Source: Microvirga sesbaniae
GTDB lineage: Bacteria; Pseudomonadota; Alphaproteobacteria; Rhizobiales; Beijerinckiaceae
Assembly: GCF_025460805.1 (NCBI RefSeq)
Contig: NZ_JAMXFJ010000002.1
Coordinates: 259,490-323,489 of the forward strand
Length of the DNA: 64,000 nucleotides
Reading direction: 5' to 3'
Every line of letters begins with the position of its first letter. The stretch's first letter is position 1. Shown in pieces: positions 31,910 to 40,388 of this stretch. A program made the position numbers and the translations under genes. The notes beneath the pieces are model-generated. The model was given only the letters and a program-made list of their open reading frames with translations, had not been told where the DNA came from and did not search any database.

Positions 31910-32097
31910 GGGAGGTTCCTCTTTGCTCGCCCCGATGACACGGCCATGGCGCAGAATATCCGGGCGGGGCGTGTGTTCTACCGGCTCCGCCGCATCCGTA
32001 AAAGGAGAATCGTCGCTTCCGACGGCAAGGCCCCGCTCCTGCCGGTTTGCCAGACCGTCGCCGGAATGGTCAGATGGGGCATCATGGCGAGTCAGAC

Positions 32098-33267
32098 ATG
32101 AACGCTCCGGAGCGCATCGACGGGATCTCGCGCTGGCTGATCGAACGGGCACCGCACGAGACTGTGAGGGACTTGTTCGCCGGCTTCTGCCGCGAGCTCG
32201 TCCGGGCGGGCGAGCCGATCTGGCGCGCATCCCTCGGGTTGGAGGTCCTGCATCCGGAAGTCAGCGGCTGGCAGCATGTCTGGATGGACGAGAGCGTCTC
32301 CGTGCGGGAATCCGACAGGGCCACCGCAGCGACATCGCCGTCCTATCTCAACAGTCCGACCCGCATCGTGGATGAAACGAGCGCACCTTTCCGCCGCAGG
32401 CTCGATGCACCCTGCCCTGGGATGCCGCTGCTCGAGGAGCTGAGAGCGTCGGGCGCGACGGATTACGTGATGTACCCGCTTCCGTTCCTGGATCAGACCC
32501 GTACCGCGGCGATCTCCTTCGCCACGCGCGATCCCCGGGGCTTCGATCCGTCCGAGATCGACCGGCTGGGATACGCCGCGAAGCTGCTGAGCCCCTACCT
32601 GGAGCGCCATGTGCTGCGGCGGATCGCCATCGACCTGCTCGACACCTATGTCGGACCTCGCACGGGCCAGCGCATCATCGAGGGCCGGGTCGATCGCGGC
32701 GCGGTGGAGCTCATCGAAGCCGCGATCTGGTTCACGGATCTGCGCGGCTTCACGTCCCTGTCGGAGCACTCGCCGATTCCGGACGTGCTCGCCGACCTGA
32801 ACGCGTGGTTCGGGATCATCGGCGAGGTGGTCGAATCCCATGGCGGCGAAGTGCTCAAATTCATCGGCGATTCCGTCCTGGCCATCTTCCCGACGTCACC
32901 GGAGCAGACCAGCGCGTCCGCATGCCGGAGCGCCCTCGCGGCCGCCCGGGAGTTCTGTTCGAGGACTGAGACCGAGAACGGCGTCCGCAGGTCCGCGGGC
33001 CGAGCGCCGCTGACGCACAGCCTCGCCCTGCATGTCGGCGAGGTCGCCTATGGCAACGTGGGCGCGTCTCACCGGCTCGACTTCACGGTCATCGGCCCGG
33101 CCGTGAACCGCGCCAGCCGGCTCCTCGATCTGGCCAAACAGCTCGATCGACCGGTGGTCATGTCCCGGGTCTTCGCCCGGGAGCTCGGTCAGCCGCTCGT
33201 CGATCTCGGCCGCCATCGCCTGCGAGGCGTCGACCGTCCCCAGCAGGTTTTCGCTCCTCCTGATTGA
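32098..33267 (+). CDS. soluble class III adenylate/guanylate cyclase
   Basis: 389 residues from ATG 32098. The C-terminal 190 residues form a class III cyclase: first metal Asp in AAIWFTDLRGFTSLSE, second in VLKFIGDSVLAIFP, transition-state region DFTVIGPAVNRASRL. The N-terminal 200 residues (ISRWLIERAPHETVRDLFAG, VMYPLPFLDQTRTAAISFAT) look like a soluble sensory domain found with many Rhizobiales cyclases; its ligand is unknown. No membrane segment. It makes cAMP (or cGMP), presumably feeding a CRP-type regulator. It is divergent from the M20 gene, with 188 bases between. Confidence 0.85.
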   Translation: MNAPERIDGISRWLIERAPHETVRDLFAGFCRELVRAGEPIWRASLGLEVLHPEVSGWQHVWMDESVSVRESDRATAATSPSYLNSPTRIVDETSAPFRRRLDAPCPGMPLLEELRASGATDYVMYPLPFLDQTRTAAISFATRDPRGFDPSEIDRLGYAAKLLSPYLERHVLRRIAIDLLDTYVGPRTGQRIIEGRVDRGAVELIEAAIWFTDLRGFTSLSEHSPIPDVLADLNAWFGIIGEVVESHGGEVLKFIGDSVLAIFPTSPEQTSASACRSALAAAREFCSRTETENGVRRSAGRAPLTHSLALHVGEVAYGNVGASHRLDFTVIGPAVNRASRLLDLAKQLDRPVVMSRVFARELGQPLVDLGRHRLRGVDRPQQVFAPPD

Positions 33268-33333
33268 GCTTCTGCTGTAGATAGCGACCTCATCCGCTGC
33301 GACTTCGCGCGAAGCGATGAGGAGGATCCGCCA

Positions 33334-34107
33334 TTGGCAGACTGGAACGCTGGGCAGTACCTGAAATTCGAGGACGAGCGCACCCGCCCCTCCGTCGATC
33401 TCCTCGGGCGTGTTCCGCTGGAGGCCGCGACGCACTGCGTCGATATCGGCTGCGGCCCGGGAAACAGCACGGAGCTGATCGCCAGGCGCTATCCGGGAGC
33501 GCGGATCCTCGGTCTCGACAATTCACCGGACATGCTCGCCAAGGCGCGCCAGCGCTTGCCGGATCTGCAGTTCGAGGAGCGCGATATCGCAAGCTGGCAA
33601 CCGGACGAGCGCTTTGACCTGATCTTCGCCAATGCCGTCCTCCAATGGCTTCCCGATCACGCCCGGCTCCTCGCCCGCCTGATCTCGTTCCTGAAGGAGG
33701 GCGGATGCCTGGCCGTTCAGATGCCCGACAACCTGGACGAGCCCTCCCATCGGCTCATGACCAGGGTCGCGCAGGAAGGACCGTGGGCCGATCGGCTCGC
33801 GCCGGCTGCCGATGCCCGGGAGGCGATCGGATCCTTCGCCGACTATTACGGCTGGCTGCGGCAGGCCGGATGCGCGGTCGATCTCTGGCAGACGACCTAT
33901 GTTCATCCGCTCGACGGCCCCGAGGCCATCGTCGCGTGGTTCAAGAGCACCGGATTGAAGCCCTATCTGGATGTCCTCTCCGACGAGGACCGTCTGGAAT
34001 TTCTGCGCCGCTACGAGGCCGAGATCGCGCAGGCCTATCCGGTGCAGCGCGATGGAAAGGTCCTGCTGCGATTCCCGCGCCTCTTCTTCGTCGCACGCAG
34101 GCTGTGA
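33334..34107 (+). CDS. tam: trans-aconitate 2-methyltransferase
   Basis: 257 residues from TTG 33334, preceded by GAGGAGG at 33318-33324; no better ATG is near. SAM-binding motif [13 protein letters not shown], acidic ribose-binding Asp in GLDNSPDML, and [16 protein letters not shown] after strand 4. [19 protein letters not shown] at the N-terminus and [19 protein letters not shown] plus [10 protein letters not shown] at the end are typical for Tam. It methylates trans-aconitate, which forms spontaneously from cis-aconitate and inhibits aconitase. Confidence 0.9.
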   Translation: MADWNAGQYLKFEDERTRPSVDLLGRVPLEAATHCVDIGCGPGNSTELIARRYPGARILGLDNSPDMLAKARQRLPDLQFEERDIASWQPDERFDLIFANAVLQWLPDHARLLARLISFLKEGGCLAVQMPDNLDEPSHRLMTRVAQEGPWADRLAPAADAREAIGSFADYYGWLRQAGCAVDLWQTTYVHPLDGPEAIVAWFKSTGLKPYLDVLSDEDRLEFLRRYEAEIAQAYPVQRDGKVLLRFPRLFFVARRL

Positions 34108-34268
34108 AGACATCGCGCCATCGCATCGACGGTTCGAGGCGGCACGGATTGCCCGGAGCGGAACGTGCTATCCAGCACATCCCTGGCCCGGCTTCGGCTT
34201 CCATAGTATAAGCGGCGAAATTTGTCCTCCTGCAAGAACCTGCCTGTCGCCGGCGCCGGAATTGAAGC

Positions 34269-34826
34269 ATGGCATTGTGTCAGATCGGCCCCTCCGCACC
34301 GCGTGCGGCCGTCACGCGGCTCCTCCTGCCCGGTCTCGTCCTGTGTCTTGCCGGGATCGGGCGCGCCGACGCACAGGGCATCGGCTGCGTCATGCAGCCG
34401 ACGGCAGCGCCGCAGAGGCAGGTTCTGCGCTGCCATGACGGCCTCACGATCGAGGCGGAGACGGGAGCCGAATTCGGTCTCGTCGACCAGAACCGCGACG
34501 CCCGTCCGGACGCGGTCGATTTGAGAAGCCGCGCGGTGTTGGTCGACGCGCCGGCAACAACCGGCAGGCGGAGTTTCCAGGTGCGCACGCCGCAAGCCAT
34601 CGCGGCCGTGCGCGGCACGCAATGGGCCGTCGATGTCGCGGGAGGCAGGACCTCGGTTTTCGTGGTGGCCGGCCGCGTCGCCGTGCGGCGAACGAGCGGC
34701 GGACCCGGAAGCGTCACGCTCAGCCCCGGCGAAGGCGTCGACGTGGAGGCCGGGACGGCGCCTCTTGTGGTCAGGCGATGGCCCGCCGCGCGCGCGGCCG
34801 CGCTCCTGGCGCGGTTCGGGCGATAA
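34269..34826 (+). CDS. FecR-domain exported protein
   Basis: 185 residues. N-terminal signal peptide (RLLLPGLVLCLAGIGRADAQ). Residues 45-150 are a FecR-type beta domain: DGLTIEAETGAEFGLVDQNR, FQVRTPQAIAAVRGTQWAVD (the conserved TP-x-A-x-x-VRGT motif) and VFVVAGRVAVRR, then LSPGEGVDVEAG. Such stand-alone periplasmic FecR proteins are often encoded beside CHASE2 proteins, as here (7-base gap to the CHASE2 cyclase). It is therefore probably a periplasmic partner or sensor for that cyclase, rather than an iron-uptake anti-sigma factor; no sigma factor is nearby. Confidence 0.82.
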   Translation: MALCQIGPSAPRAAVTRLLLPGLVLCLAGIGRADAQGIGCVMQPTAAPQRQVLRCHDGLTIEAETGAEFGLVDQNRDARPDAVDLRSRAVLVDAPATTGRRSFQVRTPQAIAAVRGTQWAVDVAGGRTSVFVVAGRVAVRRTSGGPGSVTLSPGEGVDVEAGTAPLVVRRWPAARAAALLARFGR

Positions 34827-34833
34827 TCTCCTC

Positions 34834-36708
34834 ATGAGGCTGCGCCATGCCTCGACCCTGATCGCCGCAGCACTGGCCGGGCTCTGGGGGGCCTGCCTTG
34901 CCCTGCCGCATTGGCGAGGCGGCTCCGATCTCCTCGACCGCGTGGAAGCGCCGCTGGCCGATCTCCGGTTCGTGATCCAGGGGCCGCGTCCCGCTCCGGA
35001 CGCGATCACCATCGTGGCCATCGACGACCGGACGATCCAGACGACCGGGTCCTATCCATTGCCGAGAGCCACCATGGCGCGGCTGGTTTCGTCCCTGGCG
35101 CTTATGAAGCCCAACGTGATCGCCCTCGACATTCTGTTCATCGACCCCGGCCCACCGGAGGGCGATCTCGCGCTCGCCGAGGCGCTGCGAAAAGCGCCGA
35201 GCGTTCTGGCCGCCGCAGGTGTCTTCAAGCCGGGCGAGCACGCTTCGCGCGATCCGGGCGACCGCGGCCTGGACGCCCGCCTCCCTGAGGCGGCCAACGT
35301 CCTCCTGCCGCTCGGCTCCCTGGCCGGCGCAGCGGCCCTTGGCGTGGTCAACATCGCGATCGACGCCTCAGGCGTTCCGCGCCACGTCCCCCTCCTGCTC
35401 CGGTCGGGCGACCGGATCGTTCCGTCCTTCCCGCTGCGGGCCGCCTCCGTGGCCGCGAAGCAGGATCCCGTTCTGCGTCCGGACGGCATCGACCTCGGCG
35501 GCGCATCGATCCGAACCGAGGCGGGATACGCCCTGCCGCTCCGCTTCTACGGCCCGGGCGGAACCATCCGCACGGTCAGCGCCTCCGAGGTTCTGAACGG
35601 CACCCTCGCGGAGGACGCCGTTCGCGGCAGAACCGTCGTGATCGGCGCGACGGTCACGGGCGGCGGCGACACCTTTTCGACCCCCTTCGACCCGGTGCTT
35701 CCCGGCGTCGAGGTTCTGGCCACGGCGATTGCCCATCTGACGGAAGGCGACGGCCTCGTGAGGGACGGGAGCGTGCGCTCGGTCGATGCCGCCATGGCGG
35801 TGATCCTTCCCGTCCTGTTCGTTCTCCTGCTCTCGTGGCAGCGCAGCGCCTGGGGCTTCGCGCTGATCGCCGGTATCGCCCTCGGGTGGATCGGCGTCAC
35901 CGCCGCGGCCTTCACGCGCGGAATCTGGCTCAGCGCATCCCTGCCTCTCCTGGCCGCCGGACCGGCGGTCGCATTCTTCGGGGCAGCGCAGCTCTGGCTC
36001 GACCGCCGCCGGGCGGATCACCTGAGCGCGCAGAGCAGGACCCTGCGGAGATTCCAGCCTCCGAGCCTGACCGAGCGACTGACGAAGGACCCGACGTTCC
36101 TCATGCAGCCGATCCGCCAGCAGGCGGCGGTGATCTTCATCGACCTGTCGGGGTTCACCGGCATGACCGAAATCATCCCCCTCGACGAAACACGGGAAGT
36201 GCTTCGAGGCTTCCACACCCTCGTCGACGAGGAAGCGGTCGCTCATCACGGGATCGTCGCATCCTTCATGGGCGACGGCGCCATGATCCTGTTCGGCCTG
36301 CCGGACCCCTCGCCCCAGGATGCCGGCAATGCCCTGGCGGCCTGCCTCGCGCTTTGCGCCCGCATGGAGATCTGGCTCGCCGCCCTGCCGGTGCGGATCG
36401 CGACGCGCCTCGGCTTCAAGATCGGCGCCCACTACGGCGGCATCCTCGCGTCGCGCCTCGGGGGCGACAGCCACCAGCACATCACGGCGACAGGCGACAC
36501 GGTCAACGTCGCGAGCCGCCTGATGGAAGTGGCGGCCGCACGCGGTGCCGACGTCGCCTTGAGCGACGCCCTCCTGCAGGCGGCCGGACCCATTCGCTCC
36601 GTCCTTCGATCGGGAAGCCTCGACGGCCCGCAGGCGACCCCGATCCGCGGTCGCGCAGGCTCGATCCCGGCGTGGTTCTGGCGAAGAGAGCCGCCCCCGG
36701 CGAGGTGA
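34834..36708 (+). CDS. CHASE2-domain membrane adenylate/guanylate cyclase
   Basis: 624 residues from ATG 34834. Domains: N-terminal helix (STLIAAALAGLWGACLA), periplasmic CHASE2 domain to about residue 290 (APDAITIVAIDDRTIQTTGS, RLVSSLALMKPNVIALDILF, VVIGATVTGGGDTFSTPFD), three helices (AVILPVLFVLLLSW, FALIAGIALGWIGVTAAAF, LPLLAAGPAVAFFGAA), then a class III cyclase with metal Asps in VIFIDLSGFTGM and ASFMGDGAMILFG and TGDTVNVASRLMEVAAA. It senses an extracytoplasmic cue, perhaps through the FecR protein encoded 7 bases upstream, and makes cyclic nucleotide. Confidence 0.9.
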   Translation: MRLRHASTLIAAALAGLWGACLALPHWRGGSDLLDRVEAPLADLRFVIQGPRPAPDAITIVAIDDRTIQTTGSYPLPRATMARLVSSLALMKPNVIALDILFIDPGPPEGDLALAEALRKAPSVLAAAGVFKPGEHASRDPGDRGLDARLPEAANVLLPLGSLAGAAALGVVNIAIDASGVPRHVPLLLRSGDRIVPSFPLRAASVAAKQDPVLRPDGIDLGGASIRTEAGYALPLRFYGPGGTIRTVSASEVLNGTLAEDAVRGRTVVIGATVTGGGDTFSTPFDPVLPGVEVLATAIAHLTEGDGLVRDGSVRSVDAAMAVILPVLFVLLLSWQRSAWGFALIAGIALGWIGVTAAAFTRGIWLSASLPLLAAGPAVAFFGAAQLWLDRRRADHLSAQSRTLRRFQPPSLTERLTKDPTFLMQPIRQQAAVIFIDLSGFTGMTEIIPLDETREVLRGFHTLVDEEAVAHHGIVASFMGDGAMILFGLPDPSPQDAGNALAACLALCARMEIWLAALPVRIATRLGFKIGAHYGGILASRLGGDSHQHITATGDTVNVASRLMEVAAARGADVALSDALLQAAGPIRSVLRSGSLDGPQATPIRGRAGSIPAWFWRREPPPAR

Positions 36709-36743
36709 TGGAGACGGCTCGGATGGCCCGTCGGAGCCGTCTT

Positions 36744-36797
36744 AAAGCATCGGACGTGAAAAGTGGACTTGCACTTTTGGGATCCGTCCGATGCTCT
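36744..36797. repeat. short palindromic repeat (family A related)
   Basis: AAAGCATCGGACGTGAAAAG at one end and GATCCGTCCGATGCTC at the other, with an AAGTG/CACTT inner pair, between the convergent cyclase and TPR genes. Position suits a transcription end. Confidence 0.7.
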
Positions 36798-36823
36798 AGG
36801 GCCTTCCGTCCGAGGCGAACGGT

Positions 36824-38689
36824 TCAGAGCCGATCCGGCGCCGGCATGTCCGTGCCGAACCAGTTCTTCCGCATCAGGGCCTCGGCTTCCTCGACCGTTG
36901 TCCGATCGTTCAGCGCTTGCGCGGCGCGGAGCAGCCCCGCGGCCGCCCATCCGTTGTTCGGCGAACGCTGGAGCGCGGCGCGGAACGCCGCCTCGGCCTC
37001 CGCCGGCTTTCCCTGGGCCATGAGCGCCGCGCCGAGGGATTGCTGCACCGGGTAGTACCAGTAGGGCGGTTCCATGTAGGGCAGCCGGTCCTGGATGGCG
37101 GCCGCCTCCGCGAACAACGACGCCGCCTTCGCCTGATCCCCCGCGGCCTGCGCGATCCGGGCCTCGATCTCATGGGCCGCGATGGTCATCACATCCGGCC
37201 CCGGCACGCCGGCATCCGGCAGTGCGGTAATCTCCGGCCTCTTCGCCAGATTCTCGATCGCGGCCGCTTCGGCCCGGGCTTCGTCCGCCCGCCCGAGACG
37301 GGCGAGGGCCACGCCGCGGGCGTAGTGCCAGGCCGCCTCGACGAAGGGGAAGTCTCCCTCCGGCTTCGGGAGAGCCAACACATCCTCAGGCATCGAGAAG
37401 AGCGCATGCGCGTTGTAGGGCGCGGCGGCGATCGGCTGCGTCCAGGGTACCTCGCGCTTGGCCCGATCCGACACGATGCCGGAGAGCTTCTGCGCGGCTG
37501 CGACCGCGGTGCGTCCATCGCCTCCGGTCAGAGCAGACACCATGACGAAATGGACGTTATGGGCGTAATAGGCCTCGGAATAGAGAAGGCTCGCGCTTCC
37601 CTGCTTCAGGAACGCCTCGTCGGCCGCCTCCGCACGCACATTGGCGTCGAGACTGTCGCGCCAGCGGCCGAGCCGGTACCAGAGATGGCTCGGCATATGC
37701 ACAAGATGACCGGCGCCCGGGATCAGCTTCTCCAGCCGCTCCGCGTGCGGGACAGCCCGCTCCAGATTGTCCGACGCTTCGACCGCATGGATGTAGAGAT
37801 GGATCGCGCCGGGATGATCGGGATACGCCTCGAGCGGCCCGACCTGTCGCGCTCCGAGAACGCCTTCGATCAGTTCGACGATCCTGGCCGTCTTTCCCTT
37901 CGGCGTCTTGCCGCCATCCGTCCAGTAGTCCCAAGGCGTGAGGTTCATGAGGGCGTCGGCCGTGAGCAGCGCCACATGGGCGTTCTGCGGGAAGCGGGCC
38001 TGCACCTCCTCCATGGCGTCCGCATAGGCCTGATCCAATGCTTTGCGATCCGCCTTGGGATCGGCCGAGTGGCGTTTCGAGAGCGCCGCCACCAGGGCGA
38101 CCTGGAGGTCTCCGTTGTCCGCCGCGAGGCTGCGCGCCTTCTCCAGCACGACGAGGGCGCGCGCATTCGCGTCCGCATCCATCGGATAGTTGATATGCGG
38201 GCCGAGAACCCAGGCCTCGCCCCACAGGCACATGGCGCAGTTCGGGTCGAGTTCCTGCGCGGCCCGGAAGGAACGCGCCGCCTCCGCGTGATTGAAGCCC
38301 CAGCCCAGACGGTAACCCTGATCGAAATAGGCCTGCGCCTGACCGGTCCGGTCCTTGGTCACGGCCCAGGACAGCTGGCCCAGATTGCCGTAGAGGGGCG
38401 GCCGTCCGTCCGCGCGCGGGGCCGCGGCGCCCTTCGGCAGGTCGCGGCTGTAGGTGCCGAGTTCCGTGCGCTTCGGCTGCCCTTGAAGCTGGGCGACATC
38501 CCGATGATGCGCCGCGCCGGACGAGCCCGACATCTGCAGGGCGTGGAGCATGCGAACCCGCGGGCTGTCGTGAGATCCCAGCGGGCATGCGACGGCGGAA
38601 CCTGCCGTGGCGATCACCGTTGCGGCGCTTGCGGAGAACAGCAGGGCTCGCGCCGAGAGGCGGCTGCGCTGGGAGATGAGGGGCGTCAT
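36824..38689 (-). CDS. exported TPR-repeat protein
   Basis: 621 residues from ATG 38689 (GTG at 38695 is in frame). Signal region around ALLFSASAATVIATAGSAVA. The mature protein is mostly helical with TPR-like units: YFDQGYRLGWGFNHAEAARS followed by FRAAQELDPNCAMC, and near the end AALMAQGKPAEAEAAFRAAL followed by QRSPNNGWAAAGLLRA. The central region contains a conserved His-rich path (HPGAIHLYIHAVEASD, GHLVHMPSHLWYRLGRW) that is typical of a family of large periplasmic TPR proteins of unknown role. The conserved His/Cys (CAMCLWGEAW) might bind metal, which is speculation. It is encoded alone. Confidence 0.75.
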   Translation of the reverse strand: MTPLISQRSRLSARALLFSASAATVIATAGSAVACPLGSHDSPRVRMLHALQMSGSSGAAHHRDVAQLQGQPKRTELGTYSRDLPKGAAAPRADGRPPLYGNLGQLSWAVTKDRTGQAQAYFDQGYRLGWGFNHAEAARSFRAAQELDPNCAMCLWGEAWVLGPHINYPMDADANARALVVLEKARSLAADNGDLQVALVAALSKRHSADPKADRKALDQAYADAMEEVQARFPQNAHVALLTADALMNLTPWDYWTDGGKTPKGKTARIVELIEGVLGARQVGPLEAYPDHPGAIHLYIHAVEASDNLERAVPHAERLEKLIPGAGHLVHMPSHLWYRLGRWRDSLDANVRAEAADEAFLKQGSASLLYSEAYYAHNVHFVMVSALTGGDGRTAVAAAQKLSGIVSDRAKREVPWTQPIAAAPYNAHALFSMPEDVLALPKPEGDFPFVEAAWHYARGVALARLGRADEARAEAAAIENLAKRPEITALPDAGVPGPDVMTIAAHEIEARIAQAAGDQAKAASLFAEAAAIQDRLPYMEPPYWYYPVQQSLGAALMAQGKPAEAEAAFRAALQRSPNNGWAAAGLLRAAQALNDRTTVEEAEALMRKNWFGTDMPAPDRL

Positions 38690-38851
38690 GAGCACAAATT
38701 CCCGTTGTGATGGAAGGGAATGGCGTCGGCGCGCGCGTCCGGCACCAGCCGCAAACGCGGCGAACTCCGCTCGACTGTGCCTGGAAGTTCGCTTGCCCGG
38801 GAGAGGCGATCATGACAACGTGAGGGGGCAAGACTGCCAGGGAGACGCACG

Positions 38852-39922
38852 ATGCTCCATGTGGTCGTTCTGTTCCTGAATGGCGGATGCGCCTCGACGG
38901 CCCTTCTCCCGATGGAAATCTTCCGCAATGCCGGAACCCTCTGGAACCTTCTCAGCGGCACGGCACCGGAACCGCGATTTCGCGTGACGACGGCCTCCCT
39001 GGGAGGTGGCCCGGCCGTGACGGACCATCTGGTGTCGCTTCTTCCCTCCAGCGCCGTCGAGGCCGTGGAGCGACCGGACCTCGTTTTCGTGCCGGCAGGC
39101 GGGCTGCCGCTCGAGACGCTGATGCAGACGGGCTATTCCATCGACGCGGTCATCGAGCGCAATGCCGGCGTCATCCCCTGGCTGCGGACATGGTCCGAGG
39201 CAGGAGCGAAGATCGCAGGTGTCTGTTCGGGCGTCGCCCTGCTCGCCGAGGCTGGACTGCTCGACGGGGAGCGTGCAACGACCCATTGGGCCTTGGCGGA
39301 TGTGTATCGCGAGCGCTTCCCTGACGTGGACTGGCAGCCGGATTACCTGATCACCGATGCCGGAAACGTCGCCTGCAGCGGGGGCATCAACTCGGCCGCC
39401 GACCTGAGCCTTTATCTGGTCGAGCGGCTTGCAGGCCGCGACATCGCCCTGCAATGCGCCAAGGCCCTGCTCATCGAGATGCCGCGGACGTGGCAGGCGA
39501 CCTTTGCCGATGTCGTCCTGCGCAGGGACCACAGGGACGAGAATATCCAGCGCGCGCAGGATTGGGTGCACCAGCATTTTCGCCAGTCCATCGGCGTGGA
39601 TGCCATTGCCGCGAGAGTCGGGATGAGCCCGCGCAATTTCATCCGCCGCTTCAAGGATGCGACCGGGCACACGCCGATGAGCTACATTCACATCGTCCGG
39701 GTGACCATGGCGAAGCGATTGCTGGAGGACGGGCGGCAGACGATCCAGGAGGTGAGCCGGGCTGTCGGCTACGACGACGTGATTTTCTTCCGGGATCTGT
39801 TCAAGCGCCACACGGGCATTTGTCCGACGGATTATCGAAGCCGCTTCGGAGCGTCGTCCATTGCGAGTCCCGTCGATCGGCGCGGCTCACGCATCGAGGT
39901 TCCTGCAGGACCCCCATGGTGA
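38852..39922 (+). CDS. GlxA-family AraC transcriptional regulator with DJ-1/PfpI domain
   Basis: 356 residues. The N-terminal DJ-1/PfpI-like domain has VVVLFLNGGCAST, DLVFVPAGGLPLETL and the nucleophile-elbow Cys in IAGVCSGVALLAEAGLLDG. The C-terminal AraC DNA-binding domain has two HTHs: IGVDAIAARVGMSPRNFIRR and TIQEVSRAVGYDDVIFFRDL, followed by FKRHTGICPTDYRSRF. GlxA-type regulators often control metabolism of small nitrogen compounds; the effector here is unknown. It diverges from the TPR gene, with about 160 bases between. Confidence 0.88.
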   Translation: MLHVVVLFLNGGCASTALLPMEIFRNAGTLWNLLSGTAPEPRFRVTTASLGGGPAVTDHLVSLLPSSAVEAVERPDLVFVPAGGLPLETLMQTGYSIDAVIERNAGVIPWLRTWSEAGAKIAGVCSGVALLAEAGLLDGERATTHWALADVYRERFPDVDWQPDYLITDAGNVACSGGINSAADLSLYLVERLAGRDIALQCAKALLIEMPRTWQATFADVVLRRDHRDENIQRAQDWVHQHFRQSIGVDAIAARVGMSPRNFIRRFKDATGHTPMSYIHIVRVTMAKRLLEDGRQTIQEVSRAVGYDDVIFFRDLFKRHTGICPTDYRSRFGASSIASPVDRRGSRIEVPAGPPW

Positions 39923-40388
39923 AAGGCAAAGAGCCGCGCCGCCGTTTTCAAGACTGCGTCGAACGCGCGTCTGTCACGCGCTCTGCTCTTCGCCCGAGCG
40001 CTCGACCCGGACCGAACGCCTTCTCTCACGCCGCAGGCGTTTCATCAGAGCGATCGATGCGACCATCGTGCGTTCCAGTTCAGACAGAATAGTGCTCGTG
40101 TCTGCGGGAAGCGTTAGGTTCTTTCGTTCCAATTTCATCAGCAGCCTGTTTCGCTTTTCCAATGTTTCAACGTCATTGTGCTTCAAGCTAAGCGTCGCAG
40201 TGCGGCTGGAATATGGCAGATTAGGGATAGGGTTAATCGCTGTTCTTACTATAACGAGTTAATGCATCGCGAACGATCTAACGATACATAAACACTTCTT
40301 ATCGAACACGAGATGGCCGGACGCTGGGTGATCCCTGTCGGGCATCCGTCGACTTGCGTCCAGCAGCCCGACGGTGCTCCAGGGGCTT
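39923..40388. other. mostly gene-free stretch downstream of rhaK
   Basis: 466 bases between the AraC regulator and rhaK. Apart from the doubtful small ORF at 39974-40186, nothing coding was found. Base composition near 40100-40310 is visibly lower in GC than the flanks. Confidence 0.45.
39974..40186 (-). CDS. small basic hypothetical protein, doubtful
   Basis: 70 residues from TTG 40186, or 54 from ATG 40138. It is helical and charged: LEKRNRLLMKLERKNLTLP, ILSELERTMVASIALMKRL, RRERRRSVRVE. The sequence looks protein-like (amphipathic helix, few rare residues) and lies in a gap with no competing gene, but no RBS is obvious and no family was recognised. Confidence 0.35.
   Translation of the reverse strand: MKHNDVETLEKRNRLLMKLERKNLTLPADTSTILSELERTMVASIALMKRLRRERRRSVRVERSGEEQSA

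Noticed and set aside
40300..40388. Terminator for the rha operon
   Set aside because: A 7-base pair GTCGGGC/GCCCGAC is present but the loop exceeds 20 bases and no T-run follows; too weak to call.
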